From assembly GCA_007127495.1 (NCBI GenBank), contig SKZG01000576.1, positions 1 through 6,129 on the forward strand: a DNA stretch of 6,129 nucleotides, given 5' to 3'. Below are positions 1-5,491 of this stretch, piece by piece. Source of the stretch: Planctomycetales bacterium. Its GTDB lineage: Bacteria; Planctomycetota; Planctomycetia; Pirellulales; Thermoguttaceae. Below the pieces are notes generated by a model that saw only the letters and a program-made list of their open reading frames with translations, had not been told where the DNA came from and did not search any database. Each line of letters starts with the position of its first letter. Position 1 is the stretch's first letter. The translations under genes were made by a program, and so were the position numbers.

Positions 1-1124
1 CCGGCCGTGTCGCCGGTCCGGCCCCAGGAGGCAACCTCGCCCTTCGCCCAGTCCACCAACTCCTGCCGCATCTGCCCGGCCCGGTCGTCTGCCTCCGAAC
101 CTGCCGGAGAACCCGGGCCCAGCGCGCGGGTATCCAGGTCGGTCGTCAGGAACTTGCCGCGAAGCGTTGAAAGCAGTTGGCTGTAAAGCCGGCCCGAGTC
201 TTGGAAACGGACCTCCAGCTTGGTCGGGTGGACGTTCACGTCAACCAGGTCCGGGGGCATGATGAACCGGAGGAAGGCGATCGGATAGCGACCCACGGTC
301 AACAAGCCGCGATACGCCTCAACCAGGGCATGCTGCAGCGCTCGGTCGCGAATGTGCCGGCCGTTCAGGAACACGTACTGCATCCGGTTATTGCTCCGGC
401 TCTGGCTGGGGTGGGCCGCGTAGCCGGAAAGCCGCAGCTCGCCGTCGGCACTCTCGACGTAGATCAGGTGGTCCGCCAATTCGCGGCCGAAGAAGCGGGC
501 AATACGGTCCAGTTGTCCTTCCGAGGCCGGCAGATCGAACACCGTCCGGTCATTGTGCTTCAAAGAAAAGTGGACCTGCGGAGCGGCCAGCGCGATGCGG
601 GTGAACGCTTCGCTCACGTGGCCGAACTCCGTCGCTACGGTCCGCATGAACTTGCGCCGCACCGGCGTGTTGTAGAACAGATTATGGACCTCCACCAGCG
701 TCCCCGGCGGGCAGCCGCACGGAGCGGCCGGCCTCGCCTGCCCGCCGGTCACTTCCAATTCCGCGCCGGCGGGGCTTTCGTGTGTCCGGCTGCGCAGCAC
801 GGTGCGGCTGATCTCGGCGATCGAGGCCAGTGCCTCGCCGCGAAAGCCCAACGTGTGTACGCGGAACAGGTCGTCGGCTTCGGTGATCTTGCTCGTGGCA
901 TGGCTGGCCACGGCAAGTGGAAGCTCCTCGGCCGCGATGCCGTGCCCGTTGTCCACAACGCGAACCAAATCCATTCCGCCCTTCTCGACCGAAACATCGA
1001 TGCGCGACGCTCCGGAGTCGATGGCGTTTTCCATCAGTTCCTTCACAACGCTTGCCGGACGCTCCACGACCTCGCCCGCGGCAATCTTGTTGATCAGCGA
1101 TCGGGATAATTGGCGAATGGGCAT
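1..1124 (-). CDS. mutL: DNA mismatch repair protein MutL, N-terminal part (runs off left edge)
   Basis: MutL is the GHKL-family ATPase that links mismatch recognition by MutS to strand incision and repair. The window holds 374 codons from the ATG at 1124 and the frame is still open at base 1. Visible motifs, in order: NKIAAGEVVERPASVVKEL (12-30) with the catalytic Glu29 and Asn33 of the ATP site; DNGHGI (58-63); HATSKI (75-80); GFRGEALASI (93-102); NLFYNTPVRRKF (148-159); FLNGRH (252-257); and DVNVHPTKLEVRF (295-307), whose Lys302 matches the conserved ATP-contacting lysine. This covers the whole ATPase/transducer region. The linker is just beginning, and the C-terminal dimerisation/endonuclease domain lies outside, so presence of the nuclease motif cannot be judged. 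A short Cys-Gly-Cys segment (136-138) precedes the NLFYNTP motif. The start lies 7 bases after the stop of the sigma-54 regulator, with no strong Shine-Dalgarno, which suggests translation coupled to that gene. Identification is from family motifs and is near certain. Confidence 0.97.
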   Translation of the reverse strand, partial: MPIRQLSRSLINKIAAGEVVERPASVVKELMENAIDSGASRIDVSVEKGGMDLVRVVDNGHGIAAEELPLAVASHATSKITEADDLFRVHTLGFRGEALASIAEISRTVLRSRTHESPAGAELEVTGGQARPAAPCGCPPGTLVEVHNLFYNTPVRRKFMRTVATEFGHVSEAFTRIALAAPQVHFSLKHNDRTVFDLPASEGQLDRIARFFGRELADHLIYVESADGELRLSGYAAHPSQSRSNNRMQYVFLNGRHIRDRALQHALVEAYRGLLTVGRYPIAFLRFIMPPDLVDVNVHPTKLEVRFQDSGRLYSQLLSTLRGKFLTTDLDTRALGPGSPAGSEADDRAGQMRQELVDWAKGEVASWGRTGDTA

Positions 1125-1131
1125 TGGGCGA

Positions 1132-2571
1132 TCAAAGGCCGTATTGCTTGATCTTTCGGTACAGCGTGCGTTCGCCGATGCCGAGCATGCGGGCGGCCTC
1201 CTCGCGGTTGCCGCCGGCAAGCTGGAGCGTTTCGGTGACGAACAAACGTTCGATTTCGTCCAACGGTTTACCGACCAGTTTCGCCAGGGAACCCGTCTCC
1301 AGCGGCCGGTCCGAGTCGGCACAGGATTCGGGGTCGGCGAGTTCGTCGGGCAGGTCGTCCAGGTCGAGCAGGCCGTCGTAGTCGACCACCACCATGCTTT
1401 CCACCACGTTGCGAAGCTGGCGCACGTTGCCAGGCCAGTCGAACGCGGCCAGCCGTCGCCGCACCGCCGAGGTCATGCCCCGAACCTGCTTGCCGTGCTG
1501 CTTCACGAACTGCTTGATGAAGTAGTCGATCAGGATGGGGATATCCTGCCGGCGTTCGCGGAGCGACGGCAAACGGATGGTTATCACCTTCAGCCGATGG
1601 TACAAGTCGCGGCGGAACGTGCCCGCCTCGATCGCGTCTTCCAGGTCGCGATTCGTGGCCGAAAGCAACCGCACGTTGACTTGGATGGGCTGGTTCGAGC
1701 CAACGCGGGTGATCTCGCCGTTTTCGAGCACGCGGAGCAGTTTGATTTGGGTGGCCATGGGCATGTCGCCCACCTCGTCGAGAAAAATGGTCCCTCGATG
1801 CGCGTACTCGAACTTGCCCACCCGGTCGCTCGACGCATCGGTGAATGCCCCGCGCACGTGCCCGAATAGCTCGCTCTCCAGAATATTCTCGCTCAACGCG
1901 GCGCAATTCAGCGCCACGAAGGGGTTGTCCTTTCGCGGGCTGTTCTGGTGAATGGCCTGGGCGACCAGTTCCTTGCCGGAGCCGGTCCCGCCCTGAATGA
2001 GCACGGCGGCGTTGGTGGGGGCGATTCGCTTCAGCCGTTCCAGAACATTGCGCATTTGGGGACTGTCGCCGACGACTCCCTCGAAGCCGAATCGCTCGTC
2101 GAGCCGGCGCCGCAGCTCGAGGTTCGCACGCCGCAAGCGGGAAGTTTCTGCCGCCCGCTGCGCCGCCGCCCGAAGCTGGCCGATATCCAGCGGTTTGAGC
2201 AAGTAGCTAAACGCCCCCCGCTGCATGGCGTCGACGGCCGACGGGACGGTGCCGTGGCCGGTGACCAGAATAACCTGGGCCTCGGGCTGGGCATTCTTGG
2301 CACGCTGGAGCACGCCGAGCCCGTCCACGTCGTTCATCACCAAGTCCGTCACCACGACGTCGAAGGCCGATTGTTCCGCGGCCTCGGCCCCGGCGGTTCC
2401 CGACGTCGCCACCCGGCACTCGAATCCGACACGCTCGAGGCTTTCGGCCACGGTCTCGGCGTGCGAGGGGTCATTGTCGACGACCAGAGCCCTATATGGG
2501 GGCTCAGGCGGCTCCTCCGTGGAGGGCGGCGAGGCGACGGCCGTCTGCGTTTTCAGTTCACTTTCGCTCAT
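1132..2571 (-). CDS. NtrC-family sigma-54-dependent response regulator
   Basis: This 479-residue protein has the classic three-part layout of a two-component regulator that activates sigma-54 promoters. A receiver domain (about 26-142) has phospho-acceptor Asp76 in VVVTDLVM, Thr104 and Lys126-Pro127. The AAA+ domain (about 165-400) has Walker A GGTGSGKE (194-201), a sigma-54 contact loop reading GAFTDA (241-246) instead of the usual GAFTGA, Walker B TIFLDE (261-266), sensor I SATN (304-307), arginine-finger segment FRRDLYHR (319-326) and sensor [12 protein letters not shown] (379-388). A Fis-type helix-turn-helix ends the protein (about 455-479). The receiver acidic cluster reads Asp32-Asn33-Asp34, with Asn where an acidic residue is usual. 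The ATG at 2571 was chosen because it opens a hydrophilic leader before the receiver; a GTG 33 bases upstream is possible but adds an atypical extension. No partner kinase is in the window, so the signal and target genes are unknown. It sits 7 bases ahead of mutL. Confidence 0.95.
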   Translation of the reverse strand: MSESELKTQTAVASPPSTEEPPEPPYRALVVDNDPSHAETVAESLERVGFECRVATSGTAGAEAAEQSAFDVVVTDLVMNDVDGLGVLQRAKNAQPEAQVILVTGHGTVPSAVDAMQRGAFSYLLKPLDIGQLRAAAQRAAETSRLRRANLELRRRLDERFGFEGVVGDSPQMRNVLERLKRIAPTNAAVLIQGGTGSGKELVAQAIHQNSPRKDNPFVALNCAALSENILESELFGHVRGAFTDASSDRVGKFEYAHRGTIFLDEVGDMPMATQIKLLRVLENGEITRVGSNQPIQVNVRLLSATNRDLEDAIEAGTFRRDLYHRLKVITIRLPSLRERRQDIPILIDYFIKQFVKQHGKQVRGMTSAVRRRLAAFDWPGNVRQLRNVVESMVVVDYDGLLDLDDLPDELADPESCADSDRPLETGSLAKLVGKPLDEIERLFVTETLQLAGGNREEAARMLGIGERTLYRKIKQYGL

Positions 2572-2666
2572 AGCCGTTGATCGTACACCGTTTTGCCTCG
2601 CCACAGAACCACCCGCGACACGCTATCCCGAATATGCATTGAGGCATCGGACCGGGCCGTGAACGG

Positions 2667-4196
2667 TTACGGCAGCTCGTCGAGATCGTCGAAGGGTTTG
2701 GGGAGTCGGACGGCCAAGCCCGTCCAAATGGCGACCGGCCTGGTCCCGGGATATCCGACGAGGTTCTCGCTCGGATGCGTCACGGCCACCCCGGCGATGA
2801 GCACCGAATCGCCTTCGTCCGTACCCAACGGCTTGTCACTAAGAACGTTGTACCCGGCTGGCGCGCCGGGCACGGCGAGCATCGCGCCGTGCATTCCGTC
2901 GCGCGTGAATTCGCGGCCGGTCGTCCCGGCAATCACGATGCCGCCGTCGGCCGTATCGAGATCGTCGAGGCGGGCCTTCGCCCGAGCTGCCACCTCGTCG
3001 AACCGGCCGGGTTGAAGGGCCAAATCTTCGAACATCGACGCCGCGGCAAGTTGCCGATCGAACAGCCCCGGCGCGTCCGGCTCCACATCGACGAAGGTCA
3101 GCCGCTCCGCCAACCGGCAAAGTTCCTCATACAACGCATCGCTCAGTCGCTCGTGCTCCTGGAGGTCCCGGAATTCGGCGTCGGCGGTCTTCAAGGCCTC
3201 GCCCAACTCGGACAAACTGTACGACCCGCGATGCCGGGGGCCGATGTACTCCGGCGCGAGCGGCTCCGGCTCGGCTTCCGGTTCGACTTCGGGCAGCGCG
3301 GCCGGCGGCAATTCGTCGAGCGGCTCCACCCTTGCCATCGAGGCGGGCTCGGGCGGTTGCGGTTCCGTTTCTTGGGGCTCGGTCGGCGAAAATGCGAACG
3401 AATCGGCCGCACTGTCCAATTCGTTCCGACCGGCCTCATCGCCGCCCTGTTCACTCATCCAATACTTTTGGGTATGGCTGACGCCCGGCAGCCAGATATT
3501 CAGAAAATCGAACCGCTCGCCCCCCAACAGATTCAGAGCGTAATACCCGATCGATAGGCCGACGATGCCGCCGACGATCGCGCCGATCATCTCCTTGGCC
3601 ATGCTTTTTTCATTGCGGCGCCGAGGACGTGCCGCAAGGGACGACACCGGCGCCCCCTCGCCGGCATCGCCGGGCGTGTCGGAATCGGCAAACGACGGCA
3701 AATCGGGATCCACCGTGGCACCAACGTCGACGGCACCCTCCGTCGGCGCCGAAGCCTCAGGACCCTGATGTAAGAAATCGAACATGCCGCCGTCATCCTC
3801 GGCCGCTGCGGTGGTGGGCTTGGCTTCGTCGGGCTCGGGCGTTGCAGGCGTTGTCGCGTCCCCCTCGGCAGTCGGCTCAGCAGTAGCTTCAGCGGCCGGC
3901 TCAGCCGCCTCGGTGCCGCTCTCGGGAACCGATGGTGCGGCGACGGCCGGTTCCACGGCTTCCGTACCGGTCTCGGCCGTAGCCGGCGCCGCGGCGTCGG
4001 GCGTCGGGCGCTCTGTGGCAGGGCCCTCCTCAACGGCGGTCGGGACGGCGCCAACCGGAATCAGCGCCGGCGGCAGCGATTCGCGCAAAGCGTACTCTGC
4101 GTCGCAAAAAGGGCATTTGACCATCGCGTCCAGATCGACGCCTTCGGGCGTCGAAACGAACTGATGACACCTTGGGCACTTGGCAATACTTACCAT
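2667..4196 (-). CDS. Zinc-ribbon, single-pass membrane protein of unknown function
   Basis: I do not recognise a named function for this 509-residue protein. It opens with a two-knuckle zinc ribbon (Cys7-x2-Cys10 and Cys28-x2-Cys31). A long low-complexity region rich in Pro, Ala, Glu and Thr follows (about 45-135), then an acidic segment. A basic patch, RPRRRNEKSMAK (190-201), directly precedes one hydrophobic span, GAIVGGIVGLSIGYYALNLL (205-224). By the positive-inside rule the zinc ribbon should be cytoplasmic and residues after about 228 outside. A second Pro/Glu-rich stretch (272-315) leads to a helical segment (about 326-412) and a Gly/Val-rich, probably beta-strand domain (about 415-500). 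The ATG at 4196 is preferred: it begins MVSIAKCPRC, and a GGGAGG lies 13 bases upstream (4210-4215), with GAG closer. An upstream TTG at 4217 would put that site inside the gene. It ends 95 bases before the sigma-54 regulator and may share its transcript. Such zinc-ribbon/membrane fusions are, in my memory, frequent in planctomycetes. Confidence 0.85.
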   Translation of the reverse strand: MVSIAKCPRCHQFVSTPEGVDLDAMVKCPFCDAEYALRESLPPALIPVGAVPTAVEEGPATERPTPDAAAPATAETGTEAVEPAVAAPSVPESGTEAAEPAAEATAEPTAEGDATTPATPEPDEAKPTTAAAEDDGGMFDFLHQGPEASAPTEGAVDVGATVDPDLPSFADSDTPGDAGEGAPVSSLAARPRRRNEKSMAKEMIGAIVGGIVGLSIGYYALNLLGGERFDFLNIWLPGVSHTQKYWMSEQGGDEAGRNELDSAADSFAFSPTEPQETEPQPPEPASMARVEPLDELPPAALPEVEPEAEPEPLAPEYIGPRHRGSYSLSELGEALKTADAEFRDLQEHERLSDALYEELCRLAERLTFVDVEPDAPGLFDRQLAAASMFEDLALQPGRFDEVAARAKARLDDLDTADGGIVIAGTTGREFTRDGMHGAMLAVPGAPAGYNVLSDKPLGTDEGDSVLIAGVAVTHPSENLVGYPGTRPVAIWTGLAVRLPKPFDDLDELP

Positions 4197-4299
4197 TTCA
4201 ATTCTCTTACCTCCCAACGGGCCAATACTTTCAAGAGACGGAACCGGTCACAAGCCGGCCGGAGACGGGGCCATTTTGCAGCCGGCGAACGCTCTCTCC

Positions 4300-4328
4300 A
4301 GTATAGTCGAGGCTGCCCGCGGAAGCTA
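4300..4328 (-). promoter_or_regulatory. Weak candidate promoter for the zinc-ribbon gene
   Basis: Read on the minus strand, TATACT (4300-4305) matches five of six bases of the housekeeping -10 box. The hexamer 17 bases upstream (TAGCTT, 4323-4328) matches the -35 consensus at only two positions. Transcription from here would give a leader of roughly 95-100 bases. Planctomycete promoters are not well described by the E. coli consensus, so this is only a candidate. Confidence 0.2.
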
Positions 4329-4546
4329 GCTCCTGCCGTTCCCCCGCGCTAAACAAAGCTGTCCGTTACATTTTCCCGGTCGGCCTCGGGGCTTGAGGGT
4401 GGGATTCACGCTTCCGCTTGGCAGGTAGGGCGGCAATGCGAAAGGCGCGCCCCGAACGACGGGGGGGAGACTTGATGAGTTGGCCGGGGCGGGGCTTTCG
4501 TACAGCATGGGCGTGGGGCCGCGAAATGAACACCGACGAGGCATTC

Positions 4547-4591
4547 ATGCGGTTAACGCCATCGAACGCTCAGGGGGAACTCCGACCGCAT
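4547..4591. repeat. Small inverted repeat downstream of the toxin gene
   Basis: ATGCGGT (4547-4553) and ACCGCAT (4585-4591) are perfect 7-base inverted arms separated by 31 bases. They begin 20 bases beyond the toxin stop codon when read on the minus strand. The long loop and the lack of a following T-run make an intrinsic terminator unlikely. The match could be chance, or part of an end structure of the toxin-antitoxin unit. Confidence 0.25.
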
Positions 4592-4610
4592 TCTATGTGC
4601 TGCAGGCCGT

Positions 4611-4928
4611 TCAACCTTTTCCGCCTGTGAATCGGTTGTAATCTGCGTGTGTGCCGATCCAGTACCAGATATGGATATCACCGTTTTTCACATACAGCGC
4701 GCGATACTGCATGGTTATACTGACGGACCAAGTGCCCGGCCGGTGACTCCCTGTCTTGCGGTCCTTCAACTCGTGGTGGCGCAGTGAACTAAGTTGCGGA
4801 TCGGTATGGAACCGCAAAGCGACTTGTCGCGTCAACTCCCGCACGTCCCGGGGAAGCCGCTTGTACTGTTCGCGATACTCACGGGTCGTTTGATTCTGCT
4901 GCCTAAATGAACTCGGCAGTCTGTCCAT
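4611..4928 (-). CDS. RelE/ParE-superfamily toxin of a type II toxin-antitoxin pair
   Basis: This 105-residue protein has the size and pattern of a RelE/ParE-fold toxin. Two helices come first: residues 14-24, which include Arg16, Tyr18, Arg19 and the ending KRLP, and residues 27-40. They are followed by LRHHELKD (49-56), a central strand TWSVSITMQYRALY (66-79) and a terminal strand IHIWYWIGTHADYNRF (85-100). The W-S-V-...-Y-R-A core and the closing WIGTHADYNRF resemble a RelE-like group I remember ending in WIGSHADYDRL. Toxins of this fold usually act as ribosome-dependent mRNA endonucleases (RelE) or on gyrase (ParE); the sequence alone does not say which. The chosen ATG at 4928 gives normal family length and overlaps the upstream gene by 26 bases, implying translational coupling. 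A TTG at 4988 would add 20 residues without family resemblance. A GGAAG lies about a dozen bases before the ATG. The gene is less GC-rich (50-55 percent in two 60-base samples) than most of the left block, consistent with an acquired module. Confidence 0.75.
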   Translation of the reverse strand: MDRLPSSFRQQNQTTREYREQYKRLPRDVRELTRQVALRFHTDPQLSSLRHHELKDRKTGSHRPGTWSVSITMQYRALYVKNGDIHIWYWIGTHADYNRFTGGKG

Positions 4929-5358
4929 GGCGGAAGTCTTCCAGCGCTTTATCTCGCAAAGCGACGAAGGATTGAGGTAATTCGTCAACAGTCTCGAACG
5001 CGTCGACTATGGCCCGCACCTCCTCGTAGCACTTCTCGAACTCCCCAAGATTCTCGAGATGGTAGCCGCGCTCCTGCTGGCGCCAAACCCAGTTGTGTGC
5101 GTCGCGACACGGCTCAAGCCACCGACGAAATTGGGCGCGAAGTTCGTCGTCGGTAGCCTCTGAGTGCTCGACTTCGCCCGACAAAACGGCGCGTCGAGTG
5201 CGCCTGTCAAGCCAGATCAGCCAGTGGAATGCGTCGATTCCTAACTGGAGGAACGCCTCGCACTCGCAGCATTCCATGGCCTCCTGGTGTTCGCGCATGA
5301 CCACTTCGTGCCGATGGAACTCGTTCACACGGTCGCGAACAATGTCATCAAGTGTCAT
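4903..5358 (-). CDS. Acidic helical protein, putative antitoxin upstream of the RelE-like toxin
   Basis: This 151-residue protein is not one I can name. It starts MTLDDIVRDRVNEFHRHE and appears almost entirely helical and acidic. Aromatic-rich segments, FHWLIWLDRR (44-53) and WVWRQQERGYH (90-100), suggest a compact helical bundle. The tail, from DELPQSF (125-131) through ALRDKALEDFRHGQTAEFI (133-151), is charged and could be the toxin-binding arm. Four cysteines are seen: Cys30, Cys31, Cys33 and Cys84. No helix-turn-helix or ribbon-helix-helix is obvious. It is about twice the length of typical RelB/ParD antitoxins. Its last codons overlap the start of the toxin gene, the usual order (antitoxin first) for type II pairs. 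The ATG at 5358 is supported by AGGGG (5366-5370) seven bases upstream. An ATG at 5454 would add 32 residues and cannot be fully excluded. The antitoxin role is inferred from position and charge, not from a recognised family. Confidence 0.65.
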   Translation of the reverse strand: MTLDDIVRDRVNEFHRHEVVMREHQEAMECCECEAFLQLGIDAFHWLIWLDRRTRRAVLSGEVEHSEATDDELRAQFRRWLEPCRDAHNWVWRQQERGYHLENLGEFEKCYEEVRAIVDAFETVDELPQSFVALRDKALEDFRHGQTAEFI

Positions 5359-5365
5359 ATCGACA

Positions 5366-5370
5366 CCCCT
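5366..5370 (-). promoter_or_regulatory. Shine-Dalgarno of the putative antitoxin gene
   Basis: AGGGG on the minus strand lies seven bases before the ATG at 5358. This ordinary spacing favours that start over the in-frame ATG at 5454, which would extend the protein by 32 residues. Confidence 0.5.
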
Positions 5371-5462
5371 GGCTGGATGGACGTTGCGTAGAGTACCACT
5401 TCCGATGCGGTTCATCAATACATATATTCGGCCGGCATCCGTCCCGGTGGCCATCTCTTTAT

Positions 5463-5491
5463 ATCATGGGCTGAAAAGCCTGCGGAGTCAA
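5463..5491 (-). promoter_or_regulatory. Candidate promoter of the toxin-antitoxin unit
   Basis: On the minus strand TTGACT (5486-5491, five of six -35 bases) is followed after exactly 17 bases by CATGAT (5463-5468, four of six -10 bases). Initiation would fall near 5455, giving a leader of about 100 bases before the ATG at 5358. This also argues against the ATG at 5454 as the start. An overlapping TATAAA (5458-5463) has no -35 at good spacing. Confidence 0.3.

Larger units (their letters stand above)
4197..4610. other. Intergenic region between the zinc-ribbon gene and the toxin gene
   Basis: No credible gene is present here. Open frames of 60-72 codons exist on both strands but look like GC-rich noise: they lack recognisable motifs and overlap one another. 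The region carries the Shine-Dalgarno and weak promoter candidate of the zinc-ribbon gene at its low end. At its high end is a 7-base inverted repeat just after the toxin stop codon. I see no tRNA, no intrinsic terminator with a T-run, and no riboswitch I can name. Confidence 0.6.

Noticed and set aside
177..1109. 310-codon plus-strand open frame opposite mutL
   Set aside because: It is the antisense of a clear MutL frame whose motifs are intact; its translation is Arg/His/Val-rich with no recognisable domain.
802..1869. 355-codon plus-strand open frame spanning the mutL/regulator junction
   Set aside because: It crosses two well-identified minus-strand genes and reads as their GC-rich shadow.
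2572..2604. GTG start 11 codons upstream for the sigma-54 regulator
   Set aside because: The extension is not family-like and the internal ATG at 2571 gives a normal N-terminus; there is no clear ribosome site for the GTG.
2775..3557. 260-codon plus-strand open frame opposite the zinc-ribbon gene
   Set aside because: It is antisense to a frame with a coherent zinc ribbon, linker and membrane span, and has no motif of its own.
4423..4445. Sigma-54 promoter-like TTGGCA ... GGCAATGC on the plus strand
   Set aside because: The GG-to-GC spacing is 11 rather than 10 bases and no plus-strand gene follows it.
4551..4618. Integron attC-like site right after the toxin stop (GGTTGAAC at one end, GTTAACC at the other, minus strand)
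   Set aside because: Both ends deviate from the core-site consensus, and I find no paired inner arms of the kind an attC needs. A cassette interpretation is not supported.
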